Shown here in pieces: positions 30,408-41,100 of a stretch of 64,000 bases of DNA. A program made the translations under genes and the position numbers. Numbering within the stretch: position 1 is the first letter of the stretch; each line of letters starts with the position of its first letter. The notes under the pieces are model-generated. The model saw nothing but the letters and a program-made list of their open reading frames with translations, was not told where the DNA came from and made no database searches. This DNA is from Mycobacterium marinum (lineage in GTDB: Bacteria > Actinomycetota > Actinomycetes > Mycobacteriales > Mycobacteriaceae), in assembly GCF_003391395.1 (NCBI RefSeq), contig NZ_CP024190.1:5084001-5148000 (forward strand). The letters run 5' to 3'.

Positions 30408-31127
30408 TCAGACCCCAAACAACGGTGGCAGCGCGAGCACCATGATGAGTCCCCAGACCAGGTGGGTGAGGATCGGTGCCAGCACTCCGCCGGTAGAGCG
30501 CCGTTCCCACGCACACACACCGCCGAGGATGACAGCGGCAAAGCCGAGCATCAGGTTGGCGCTGGCCATGATGGCCCCGATGTACACGACGGTCGAAACG
30601 GCCACCGGATAGAACCGACCCAACGCGGTGTAGAGCGCGCCGCGAAAAAACATCTCTTCGGCGATCCCGTTGATCAGGGTGATCACCACGACCAGGAACA
30701 ACGATCCCTGGCTGGCAAACTGCAGCACGCGGACTATCAGCTCGGCGGCGGCCGGAATCTTACGGACAACCAAGGCACCCAACACAAAGATGCCGCCCAG
30801 CAGCAGACCGATGGTGGTCCCGGTGATCACCGGGCGCTGGTTGCGACCGCGCCAGCGAATGCCACCCAGATGCAGGGGGCCGGAGGCCAGCGCGCCCAGC
30901 GCCCATACCGCGGCCAGAGTCAGCGTCAGCCAGTAGAAGGTCGACTCCCCCGGCTGGCGCCTCATCGACAGTCCCATCACCACCGCGCCGATCACCAGGA
31001 CGACACCGACGACGATGCGGCGCCGTAGCACCACCGAAGGCGCCTCATGGTGTGGCACGGCCACATTCGTGATGGCGCGGCGAATGTCGTCGATGGCGCT
31101 GAATTGGGGCGCTGTTGATTGGCTCAT
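30408..31127 (-). CDS. CPBP-family intramembrane protease (Rv1140-like)
   Basis: This integral membrane protein of the CAAX protease/bacteriocin-processing (CPBP, Abi) family has the motif EEMFFRGALYTALGR (about residues 155-170) and a C-terminal ILTHLVWGL (about 220-228). These carry the Glu-Glu, Arg and His residues expected of the active site. At least six hydrophobic segments are present; 239 aa. Its ATG overlaps the TGA of the upstream epimerase-like gene (ATGA), which implies coupling. The target protein is unknown. Confidence 0.88.
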   Translation of the reverse strand: MSQSTAPQFSAIDDIRRAITNVAVPHHEAPSVVLRRRIVVGVVLVIGAVVMGLSMRRQPGESTFYWLTLTLAAVWALGALASGPLHLGGIRWRGRNQRPVITGTTIGLLLGGIFVLGALVVRKIPAAAELIVRVLQFASQGSLFLVVVITLINGIAEEMFFRGALYTALGRFYPVAVSTVVYIGAIMASANLMLGFAAVILGGVCAWERRSTGGVLAPILTHLVWGLIMVLALPPLFGV

Positions 31128-32272
31128 GCGAACAGAACTTTCGGAGTCAGGGCGATCAGGATGTCGAGGCTGCTTCGTAGCGCACCGGCCAGTGGACCCG
31201 GGACGATGTTCACCCATCGCAGAGAGGGACGCGCGATGGGCGGCGTCATCGCCTCGGCGATCCGGCGAATTCGCAGCGCGTCACCGCCGGCCCACGCCGG
31301 ATCGGTGGCTGCGAGTTGGTGGGGATCTGTCAGGGCGTCGACGGGCAACGGGGGCCCGTTCGCGTGGCCGGCCAGCGCCAACGTAATGGCATCTTCGATA
31401 CTCAGTAGTCCTCCTGGTGGCTCGGGGACCTTGTCTTGCAGGCCGACCCCGGATGCCCGCATCGGGTGATCCAGCGATTCCACCAGGTCTGCGACCAGAC
31501 CATGCGGGACCGGCAGGGTGACCGCCGTGATCCGGGACGCTACCGCGGTATCGAGCCTGCCGACCGGCAATGCGGCATGCCATCTGCCGCGGATGCGCGC
31601 ATACGTCTTGAGTAGCTCGCGGTACGACGTGGTGTCGGGGCCGCAGATGTCGTAGGCACCGGCAGGAACCTGGTCGACGTCGGCGGCGGCCACCAGATAG
31701 TGCAGAACGTCTCGGATGGAGATCGGATCGATCGGGTTGTACATCCAGTCCGGCATCGGCAGGACGGGGAATCGATCCCCGACGTAGCGCAGCATCTCAA
31801 ACGACGTGGAGCCGGCTCCGATGATCATTGCCGCGCCCAGCCACACCAGTTCCGCGCCATCGTCGACGGCCAGTGCCTCGGCGACCTCGGCCCGGCTGGA
31901 CAGGTGTTGGGATAGCGCTTCACATTCGGGGACGAATCCGCCCAGGTAAACGATGCGCCGCACCCCGGTGTCACGGGCAGCGACGGCCAGGTTGGCGGCG
32001 GCGGTTTTGTCCCGGTCGCGAAAATCCGGTTGGCCTATGCCGTGGACCAGGTAGTAGACCACGTCGATCTGACCCGCGGCATTCATCGCGGCTTGCGCCG
32101 AGGCCCGGTCCGTCGCGTCGAGGATTACTGGGGTGACGTCGTCGAACCAAGCTAAGCGACTGAGGCGCGCCATGTTTCGGGTGGCCGCCAACACTTCATG
32201 GTCGTCGGCCAGCAGCGCGGTAACCAAGCGGGATCCCACATAGCCGGTGGCGCCGGTCACCAGAATCCGCAT
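31124..32272 (-). CDS. NAD(P)-binding epimerase-like protein, paralogue of the 29-kb gene
   Basis: It shows Rossmann motif ILVTGATGYVGSRLVTALLADD at the very N-terminus, then VVYYLVHGIGQPDF and YLGGFVPECEALSQHL. The segment TSFEMLRYVGDRFPVLPMPDW closely matches the paralogue. It lacks the second domain and ends after 382 aa. The ATG gives MRILVTGATG. It is coupled to the CPBP protease gene and divergent from the type III PKS gene with about 90 bases between. The substrate is not known. Confidence 0.86.
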   Translation of the reverse strand: MRILVTGATGYVGSRLVTALLADDHEVLAATRNMARLSRLAWFDDVTPVILDATDRASAQAAMNAAGQIDVVYYLVHGIGQPDFRDRDKTAAANLAVAARDTGVRRIVYLGGFVPECEALSQHLSSRAEVAEALAVDDGAELVWLGAAMIIGAGSTSFEMLRYVGDRFPVLPMPDWMYNPIDPISIRDVLHYLVAAADVDQVPAGAYDICGPDTTSYRELLKTYARIRGRWHAALPVGRLDTAVASRITAVTLPVPHGLVADLVESLDHPMRASGVGLQDKVPEPPGGLLSIEDAITLALAGHANGPPLPVDALTDPHQLAATDPAWAGGDALRIRRIAEAMTPPIARPSLRWVNIVPGPLAGALRSSLDILIALTPKVLFA

Positions 32273-32361
32273 GGTTTCGACACTAGACCCGAGACGGTGG
32301 GGCCGCGGGGAAGCCGGGCCATCCGGCAGGAGCCGGTCTGAACCGATCCGGAAGCGACACC

Positions 32362-33507
32362 GTGACTGACCACATGAACACATTCACCGGGGGTAGATCA
32401 TCGTGCTTCAACTTGCACCGGCCAGCGGGCACGCAGACCTCGAAGACAGATCCGCATGTGGCGGGGGTGGCCGTGAAGTTCCCGCCGAACCGCTACCACC
32501 AGGCCGAGGCGATCGGGGCGCTCACCGAGTTCGCCGGTCCGGAGTTTCGCCGGTTCGCGCTCAGCAGCGGGGTTGAAGCCCGCCACACCGCATTGCCGCT
32601 GGAACGCTATGCCGAGCTCAACGGTTTTACCGAGGCCAACGACGCCTTCGTCGACGTCGCTCTCGACTTGGGCGAGCAGGCCCTGCGGGCGGCGCTGGAC
32701 GAAGCAAAGGTCAGGCCCTCCGAAGTCGATGTCATTTTCTCCACCACCGTCACTGGTCTTGCCGTACCCACCCTGGAGGCGCGACTGGCTCACCGAGTGG
32801 GGTTGCGCGAAGACGTCAAACGCATCCCGTTGTTCGGTCTGGGCTGTGTGGCCGGGGCCGCCGGGGTGGCCCGCATGCATGACTACCTGCGCGGATTCCC
32901 CGATCAGGTGGGCGCTCTGCTCGCGGTGGAACTCTGTTCATTGACGATTCAGCGCCACGACAACTCGGTGGCAAATCTGGTTGCCTCCAGCCTGTTCGGC
33001 GACGCCGCCGCGGCCGTGGTCACCAAGGGGGCGCACCGAGTTCCCGGGGCCGGTGCGGCGTCAAACGGATATGCCGGCCCTCGAGTGCTGGCCACCCGCA
33101 GCCGGATCTACCCCAACACCGAGAACGTCATGGGCTGGAAGATCGGCACCAGCGGCTTTCAAATCGTTTTGTCGGTCGACGTCGCCACTGTCACCGAGAA
33201 GTACCTGGGCGAGGACGTCCGCAGTTTCCTGGCCGACCACGGGTTGACCCCCGAGGATGTGACGACGTGGGTCTGCCATCCTGGCGGGCCCCGCGTGATC
33301 GAGGCCGTTGAGACCGTACTGGGGCTACCCGAGGATGCCCTCGCTCACACACGAAACTCGCTACGCAACAACGGAAATCTTTCTTCGGTGTCCATTTTGG
33401 ATGTATTGCGGGCCAACCTGGCCGACCCGCCGCCGCCCGGTTCGATCGGACTGATGATCGCGATGGGCCCCGCGTTCTGTTCTGAACTAGTGTTGCTGAC
33501 GTGGTAA
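32362..33507 (+). CDS. Type III polyketide synthase (alkylresorcinol/alkylpyrone synthase-like)
   Basis: Homodimeric chalcone-synthase-fold enzyme that extends a fatty acyl starter with malonyl units. The catalytic triad is complete: Cys162 in LFGLGCVAGAAG, His306 in CHPGGPRV and Asn339 in RNNGNLSS. It is 381 aa with a GTG start; an in-frame ATG 12 bases later is possible. It overlaps the next gene by seven bases. The order PKS, isoprenylcysteine-type methyltransferase, FAD monooxygenase matches the srsA-srsB-srsC phenolic-lipid cassette and the polyketide-quinone cluster known from M. smegmatis. Confidence 0.93.
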   Translation: MTDHMNTFTGGRSSCFNLHRPAGTQTSKTDPHVAGVAVKFPPNRYHQAEAIGALTEFAGPEFRRFALSSGVEARHTALPLERYAELNGFTEANDAFVDVALDLGEQALRAALDEAKVRPSEVDVIFSTTVTGLAVPTLEARLAHRVGLREDVKRIPLFGLGCVAGAAGVARMHDYLRGFPDQVGALLAVELCSLTIQRHDNSVANLVASSLFGDAAAAVVTKGAHRVPGAGAASNGYAGPRVLATRSRIYPNTENVMGWKIGTSGFQIVLSVDVATVTEKYLGEDVRSFLADHGLTPEDVTTWVCHPGGPRVIEAVETVLGLPEDALAHTRNSLRNNGNLSSVSILDVLRANLADPPPPGSIGLMIAMGPAFCSELVLLTW

Positions 33508-34010
33508 GTCCGTATTACCTGCTGATTCTGGCGATCGTCGTCGAACGCGTGGCCGAGCTGGTGATAGCCCAGCGCAATGCGCGGTGGTCTTTCGCGCGGG
33601 GCGGCAAGGAGTTTGGCCAACCGCACTACGTGGTGATGGTTGTCTTGCACTCGCTGCTGCTGGTGGGCTGCGTCATCGAACCCTGGGCCCTGCATCGGCC
33701 GTTCATCCCATGGCTCGGCTGGCCGATGGTGGCCGTGCTGGTGCTCAGCCAGGGTCTGCGCTGGTGGTGTGTGACGTCGCTGGGGCGACGCTGGAACACC
33801 CGGGTGATCGTGCTGCCCGACGAACCGCTGGTGCAAAAAGGGCCCTACCGGTTCCTGCGCCACCCGAACTATGTTGCAGTGGTGGCCGAAGGGTTTGCCC
33901 TGCCGCTGGTGCACACCGCGTGGGTGACCGCGCTGAGCTTCACCGTGGCCAACGCCATCTTGCTGACCGTGCGGTTGCGGGTGGAGAACTCCGTGCTGGG
34001 CTACTCATGA
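33501..34010 (+). CDS. Isoprenylcysteine carboxyl methyltransferase-family membrane protein (Rv1139c orthologue, SrsB-like)
   Basis: This membrane-bound methyltransferase has four or five hydrophobic segments and the ICMT signature GPYRFLRHPNYVAVVAEG (about residues 113-130). In srs-type clusters it O-methylates the resorcinol ring made by the PKS. It is 169 aa with a GTG start overlapping the PKS end. Its TGA overlaps the ATG of the next gene (ATGA). M. tuberculosis keeps this gene but, as far as I recall, not the PKS. Confidence 0.9.
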   Translation: MVSPYYLLILAIVVERVAELVIAQRNARWSFARGGKEFGQPHYVVMVVLHSLLLVGCVIEPWALHRPFIPWLGWPMVAVLVLSQGLRWWCVTSLGRRWNTRVIVLPDEPLVQKGPYRFLRHPNYVAVVAEGFALPLVHTAWVTALSFTVANAILLTVRLRVENSVLGYS

Positions 34011-35023
34011 CGACCTACGACACCGACGTGCTGGTCGTCGGCGGTGGCCCCGGCGGACTCGCCACCGCATTGAACGCACGAAAACGGGGGCTCTCGGTCA
34101 TCGTCGCAGACCCGCGGGAGAGCCCGATCGACAAGGCGTGCGGCGAGGGACTGATGCCGGGTGGTCTAGCGGAGCTGAAGTCCCTCGATGTGGACCCGGC
34201 CGGCGTCCCGTTCCAGGGCATCGCGTACGTAAGCCAGCAGCGCCGGGCCGAGGCGCGGTTTCGCACCGGGCCGGGCCGGGGCGTGCGCCGCACCACATTG
34301 CACGCAACGCTGGCGGCCCGCGCCAAAGAGCAAGATGCGGAATGGATCAGAACGCGGGTAACCGATGTCGTCCAAGACGCGCACGGCGTGACCGCTGCGG
34401 GTGTGCGCGCCAAATGGTTGGTGGCAGCCGACGGCCTGCATTCCGCGGTACGACGCGCGGTCGGAATAACGGCGACGGCCGGTACTCCACGCCGCTACGG
34501 CGTGCGCCGGCACTACCGCGTGCCGGCTTGGTCGGAGTTCGTCGAAGTGCACTGGTCCCCGTGGGGCGAGGCGTACGTCACCCCGGTAGAACCGGATCTG
34601 GTCGGGGTGGCGATCCTGTCCCGTCAGCGACCTGAAATCGATTGGTTCCCATGGCTTGCGCAGCAGCTGCGGGGCGCCAGTCCCGGGGCCGCGCGGGGCT
34701 GCGGCCCGCTGCGACAAGTGGTCTCGCGCCGCGTCGCCGGACGCGTGCTGCTGGTCGGCGATGCGGCCGGTTACGAAGACGCGCTGACCGGTGAGGGTAT
34801 CAGCCTGGCTGTCAAGCAAGCGGCCGCCGCGGTGCGTGCCATCGCCGATAACGACCCGGCGTCGTATGAGGCTGCGTGGCATCGGGTTACGCGCAGTTAC
34901 CGCTGGCTCACGCGCGGGCTGGTGTTGGCCAGTGCGCCACGCCCGGCGCGCCGTGCCATCGTGCCGGCATGCGCACTGTTACCCCCGGTGTTCCGGTATG
35001 GGGTAAACATCCTGGCAAGCTGA
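34007..35023 (+). CDS. FAD-dependent monooxygenase/oxidoreductase (Rv1138c orthologue, SrsC-like)
   Basis: FAD-binding GxGxxG motif VVGGGPGGLATALNA at residues 9-23, then VAADGLHSAVRRAVG near 140 and the second FAD motif VLLVGDAAGYEDALTGEGIS near 245-265, the layout of aromatic hydroxylases and geranylgeranyl reductases. It is 338 aa, the same length as Rv1138c. In the srs pathway the equivalent enzyme hydroxylates the methylated alkylresorcinol, giving a quinone. It is translationally coupled to the methyltransferase. Confidence 0.9.
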   Translation: MTTYDTDVLVVGGGPGGLATALNARKRGLSVIVADPRESPIDKACGEGLMPGGLAELKSLDVDPAGVPFQGIAYVSQQRRAEARFRTGPGRGVRRTTLHATLAARAKEQDAEWIRTRVTDVVQDAHGVTAAGVRAKWLVAADGLHSAVRRAVGITATAGTPRRYGVRRHYRVPAWSEFVEVHWSPWGEAYVTPVEPDLVGVAILSRQRPEIDWFPWLAQQLRGASPGAARGCGPLRQVVSRRVAGRVLLVGDAAGYEDALTGEGISLAVKQAAAAVRAIADNDPASYEAAWHRVTRSYRWLTRGLVLASAPRPARRAIVPACALLPPVFRYGVNILAS

Positions 35024-35104
35024 CGGCCCAGCCGGGCGGGTGTCAGGCCGGCGCTGTGCACCCCGGCCACCGGTCATTCCGGCGCCAGGAAACCATCGTT
35101 GCCC

Positions 35105-35123
35105 GCCCGAATCCAGATCGGGC
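35105..35123. terminator. Short hairpin between convergent genes
   Basis: GCCCGA and TCGGGC pair around a 7-base loop between the FAD oxygenase and PE_PGRS stops. No T-run is present; it is a weak call. Confidence 0.35.
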
Positions 35124-35145
35124 CGATCTCCTCGGCAGCTCACTG

Positions 35146-38100
35146 TCAGCCGTCCGCGCCGGGGGTGCCGTTATTGCCATCGGCGCCGGCGGCCCCATTA
35201 CCTAATTCGCCATATCCGCCCGCGCCGCCGGAGGCAGCCCCACCGCCGGCGCCTCCGGGCCCGCCAGGCTGACCGTTCCCGCCGTCGCCACCGTCGCCAC
35301 CGTCGCCCCCGGCACCGCCGTCACCTCCTTTTCCAGGCGAAAGAGGCACACTGCAATCGCCGCCGAGCCCACCCGCGCCGCCATCGCCACCAATCCCGCC
35401 GCTCCCGCCGAGACCGCTGGTGCCGGTACCGCCGACCCCTCCGAAACCACCGACACCGCCGGCGCCGCCGGCACCACCGAAGTTGGCCGACTGGATGCTG
35501 CGGGTCAGATTCTGCGCACCTGCGCCGCCCCCACCGGCAGCCCCTCCGCTACCACCGTCGCCGCCGATCTGCCCGTTGCCACCAATACCGCCGTTGCCGC
35601 CGACGCCACCTACGCCTCCGGCACCGCCGACGGATCTCGATGTGTTGGGAGAATCGCTCACGCCTCCGGCGCCACCGGTGCCGCCGCCACCGCCACTACC
35701 GGCGGCACCGCCCGTGCCCAATGCAGCAAAGCCGCCATTGCCGCCAACTCCGCCAGCACCGCCAGCACCGCCAGCACCGCCAGCACCATTGGTTCCAGTG
35801 AAACCGGTGGAGCCGATGCCGCCGGCTCCGCCGATGCCACCGTCGCCACCGACGCCACCCACGCCACCCACGGAGCGGGCGACGCCACCCAAGCCGCCGG
35901 CACCGCCGACCCCGCCGTCGCCGGCCGACGCGGGAGTAGACGACGTACCGCGCATTACGCCAAGGCCAGCATTGCCGCCGGTCCCGCCATTGCCGCCGTC
36001 ACCTCCAGCCCCGCCGGCCACCGCACCGATGGCGCCACTGCCGCCCGCTCCGCCGCTGCCCCCCAAGCCGCCGTTACCGGCCGCGGCGCCAACAAGCGCA
36101 AAGCCGTTTCCTCCGGCACCAGCATTTCCGCCATTCCCACCAATGCCACCGGAACCGGCGATGCCGCTAGAACCTTCACCGTCGCCGGCGAAGCCACCGG
36201 CCCCACCTGCCCCACCACGCCCACCATTCCCGCCGTGCCCGCCGTGATATATCACGTTGCCATTGGCGCCATTGCCGGCATCACCAGCGTTCCCGCCGAT
36301 ACCGCCGTTGCCACCGTTACCGTTGACGCCCCCGGCCGAGGCGGAACCACCGTTGCCGCCGATCCCACCGACGCCCCCGTGACCGCCGCTGCCGCCGAAG
36401 AGACCGTCCGAACCAGTTGTTCCGTAGCCGCCGCGGCCGCCAGCACCACCGTCGCCCCCGTTGCCGCCAACACCCGCAGCGCCGTAGTCGCCCCCTTCGC
36501 CCGCACCGGCGGCTCCCCCAAAGCCAGCCCTGCCACCGGAACCCCCTTGCCCCCCTGCGCCACCGGGGCGACCGCTGCCGTCGATCCCACCGCCGGGGGC
36601 GCCATTGGCCCCGTCCCCGCCTCTGCCACCGACGCCACCGACACCACCATTACCGCCGGCACCGCCGTCACCGGCCACACCACCGTTGGCGGCCCCGCCC
36701 TGCCCGCCAGTACCGCCCGCGCCGCCAGCCCACCCGGAGCCTCCTGCCCCGCCGCCGTCGGGGCCGGCTACACCCGCGTCACCGGCGCCGCCATTACCAC
36801 CTACACCGCCGGTGCCGCCGACACCGGCGGCGCCCACGGCACCACCACCATCCTGGCCGGCCGCACCTCCAGCGCCGGCGGCACCACCGCTACCGCCAGC
36901 ACCTCCGGCACCCCCGACCCGCTGATAGCGCACCGCGCTACCCCCGTCGCCACCTGGACCGCCGAGTCCTCCGTTGCCGCCTTGGCCGCCAGCGCCGGCG
37001 CTGCCGCCGGTGACGCCGGCACCGCCCGCACCGCCCGCACCGCCTGCACCGCCGCCACCGCCAACAGCGCCATCACCACCGGCGACACCAGCGGCGCCCC
37101 TGAGTCCGTTGCCACCGCTACCGCCGTCACCGCCAAGACCACCGACCCCACCGGCACCGGCCGCGGTGGCCCCGGCACCGACCGCCCCGCCAGCCCCGGC
37201 AGCCCCGCCCTGGCCACCGACACCACCCGCACCACCGGCAGCCACGCCCAAACCACCGTTGCCACCACTACCACCGACACCACCGCTACCGCCAGCACCG
37301 CCACCGACACCACCCGCACCACCGGCACCTCCGAAGCCGCCACCGCCGCCGGCCCCGCCCACCTCGCCGGGATTACCACCAACATCCCCACCAGCACCGG
37401 CCGCACCACCGCTACCGCCCTGGCCGCCCGCACCACCGATCCCGGCGAGGCCCCCACCTCCACCGATACCGCCCGCACCGCCATCACCACCACGCCCACC
37501 GGCCGCCGCGTAGCTATCGATCCCCCTGCCACCAGCACCGCCGGCACCACCAGACCCGGCCGCACCGCCCACACCGCCGCCGCCTACGCCGCCACCGGCA
37601 CTCCCGCCATCCCCGCCCCGGCCGCCGCCACCACCGGCACCAGCCACGGTCGTGCTCGAACCACCAGCGCCACCGCGACCGCCCAAACCACCGGCACCGC
37701 CATCACCGTTGGTGCCGCCCAGGCCCCCCGAATCGCCCCCGGCGCCCCCGACACCACCAGCACCACCGACCTGACCTGCCAACCCGGATCCCCAACCAGC
37801 ACTACTGCCCACACCCCCAGCACCGCCGGCACCACCGGTCCCGCCGTCACCACCGGCACCCAGGCCACCAGCACCGGATCCAGCCCCACCTCCGGCTCCG
37901 CCGGCGCCACCAGCGCCACCGGCCCCGCCGGGCCTCGACGCCAACCCACTATCAGCACCCACACCGCCAACACCACCGGCACCGCCAGCACCGCCGGCAC
38001 CGTTGATCCCACCAACGCCAGCCGCGCCCCCGATCCCGCCGGCACCGCCGGCACCGCCGTCATAGCCGAACAAGCCCGGCCCATCAGCCGCACCGCCCGC

Positions 38101-41100
38101 ACCGCCAGCACCGCCAACGCCACCCGCGCCACCAACTCCGGCATTGCCTACGCCGCCGCCGCTACCACCGGCACCGGTTACGCCCCCAGCCCCGGCATCG
38201 CCTCCGGCGCCACCCACACCACCTCGACCACCGTCGGTGCGATCCCCACCAGCGCCGGCGCCACCAGCACCACCGGTCCCGCCGTCGCCACCGGCACCAC
38301 CAACACCGTTGACACCCCCCACGCCCGAAGCGCCCCCAGCACCACCAGCGCCACCAGCACCCCCAGCAAAACCAACGCCCCCGGGATCGCCCGGGGTGCT
38401 CGCAGCCACACCGGTATCCCCGGCCCCGCCATTACCCCCGGCGCCACCGGTACCACCGGTACCCGCCGCACCAACCACGCCTCCACTGCCGGCGCCGGCG
38501 GCACCTCCGACTCCGGCCGCACCACCGGCACCACCATCACCACCCGCGCCACCGGCAAGCTGATGGCCCACACCGCCAGCCCCATCACCACCAGCACCAC
38601 CACGCCCACCGGTGCCACCAACACCACCATCACCAGCTGTGCCATCCAACCCGGCCGCACCACCTTGGCCGCCTGCACCACCAGCACCCCCGACAGCGCC
38701 GGCCGTACCCGGGCGCCCTCCGACCCCGTGCCCGTTGCTGCCTTGAGCTCCAATGCCCCCGGTTCCGCCTTGCCCACCGGTGCCGCCGGTACCGCCGGCG
38801 CCAGCCAGTCCCTGGGCCCCGGCCTCACCGCCAGCCCCGGCTGCTCCTCCGGCGCCACCTTTGCCACCTTGGCCGCCGGGGTCACCCGACTGGTACCCGT
38901 CGCCGCCGGTCCCGCCGATACCCCCGGAGCCGCCGCTACCGCCATGACCTCCCACCCCGCCTGGGCCGTCGCCGGCCGTGCCACCCTGGCCGCCCGCGCC
39001 GCCCGCACCGCCAGCCCCGCCTACGAGGGCGACTGCGCTGGCGCCGCCGGCGCCGCCGGCGCCTCCGTTACCACCGCTACCGCCGGCTCCGGCAAGCCCG
39101 CCGACGGCGGCCCCACCCTGGCCACCTTGACCGCCGTCACCACCAACACCGCCGGCGTAACCAAGGTTTGAGCCCAATTCACGACCCGAGGCGCCACCAG
39201 CACCGCCATCGCCGCCGCTACCGCCACTACCGGCACTACCGGCGGCGCCGCCTGAACCGGCCCCCGCGCCACCGGCTGAACCGGCCGCGCCACCGGCCCC
39301 GCCGATCCCGCCGGCACCGCCAGTGCTGTAGGTGTCGCCGTTACCGCCGCCGCCGCCGGTTCCACCGGCGCCACCGATTCCGCCATCGCCGCCGGTTCCG
39401 GCTTTTCCACCCCCAATGCCCCCGCCGCCGCTGCCACCGGCTCCGGCCGCACCCCCGACCCCGCCATCACCGCCAGCACCACCACCGACAACACCTGCAC
39501 CTGCAGCCCCTTCGGCACCCACACCACCGGCGCCACCATCACCACCGGCGCCGCCAACACCGGCAGTGCCACCCGCGCCAGCCCCGCCCCCAACGCCGCC
39601 AGCACCGCCGGCGCCACCGGCCCACCCGGTGCCCCCGGCACCGCCCGGGGCGCTCGCAGCCGCACCCGCGTCCCCGGCACCACCATCCCCACCTACACCA
39701 CCGCTGCCGCCGGCCCCCGCGGACCCGGCCGTGCCACCACCACCGACACCGGCCGCACCACCGGCTCCCGCCGCGCCACCGACACCCCCATCACCGCCAG
39801 CACCACCGGCAAGCTCATGCCCCACACCACTAGCCCCATCACCACCGCCACCACCACGCCCGCCGACGCCACCCGCACCGCCATCACCAGCAGTACCCCC
39901 AGCTGCGGCCGCACCCCCGGCGCCGCCGTCACCGCCCGCACCGCCGGCCCAGCCGGTGCCCCCGGCACCGCCCGGGGCGCTCGCAGCCGCACCCGCGTCC
40001 CCGGCACCACCATCACCACCTACACCACCGCTGCCGCCGGCCCCCGCGGACCCGGCCGTGCCGCCACCACCTTGGCCGGCCGCACCACCGGCTCCCGCCG
40101 CGCCACCGACACCCCCATCACCGCCAGCACCACCGGCAAGCTCATGCCCCACACCACTAGCCCCATCACCACCGCCACCACCACGCCCGCCGACGCCACC
40201 CGCACCGCCATCACCAGCAACGCCACCCGCGCCAGCCCCGCCCCCGGCGCCGCCGTCACCGCCCGCACCGCCAGCCCACCCGGTGCCCCCGGCACCGCCC
40301 GGGGCGCTCGCAGCCGCACCCGCGTCCCCGGCACCACCATCCCCACCTACACCACCGCTGCCGCCGGCCCCCGCGGACCCGGCCGTGCCACCACCACCGA
40401 CACCGGCCGCACCACCGGCTCCCGCCGCGCCACCGACACCCCCATCACCGCCAGCACCACCGGCAAGCTCATGCCCCACACCACTAGCCCCATCACCACC
40501 GCCACCACCACGCCCGCCGACGCCACCCGCACCGCCATCACCAGCAACGCCACCCGCGCCAGCCCCGCCCCCGGCGCCGCCGTCACCGCCCGCACCGCCA
40601 GCCCAGCCAGTAGCCCCGGCCCCGCCCGGGGCGCTCGCAGCCGCACCCGCGTCCCCGGCACCACCATCCCCACCTACACCACCGCTGCCGCCGGCCCCCG
40701 CGGACCCGGCCGTGCCGCCACTACCTTGGCCGGCCGCACCACCGGCGCCGGCCGCGCCACCGACACCCCCATCACCGCCAGCACCACCGGCAAGCTCATG
40801 CCCCACACCACTAGCCCCATCACCACCGCCACCACCACGCCCGCCGACGCCACCCGCACCGCCATCACCGGCAGTGCCACCCGCGCCAGCCCCGCCCCCG
40901 GCACCACCGTCACCGCCCGCACCGCCAGCCCAGCCGGTGCCCCCGGCCCCGCCCGGGGCGCTCGCAGCCGCACCCGCGTCCCCGGCACCACCATCCCCAC
41001 CTACACCACCGCTGCCGCCGGCCCCCGCGGACCCGGCCGTGCCACCACCACCGACACCAGCCGCACCACCGGCTCCCGCCGCGCCACCGACACCCCCATC

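Noticed and set aside
36235..39171. A 978-residue Thr/Ala-rich open frame on the + strand
   Set aside because: The same repeat-driven artefact opposite the PE_PGRS gene; composition is a frame-shifted image of GGA/GGX codons.
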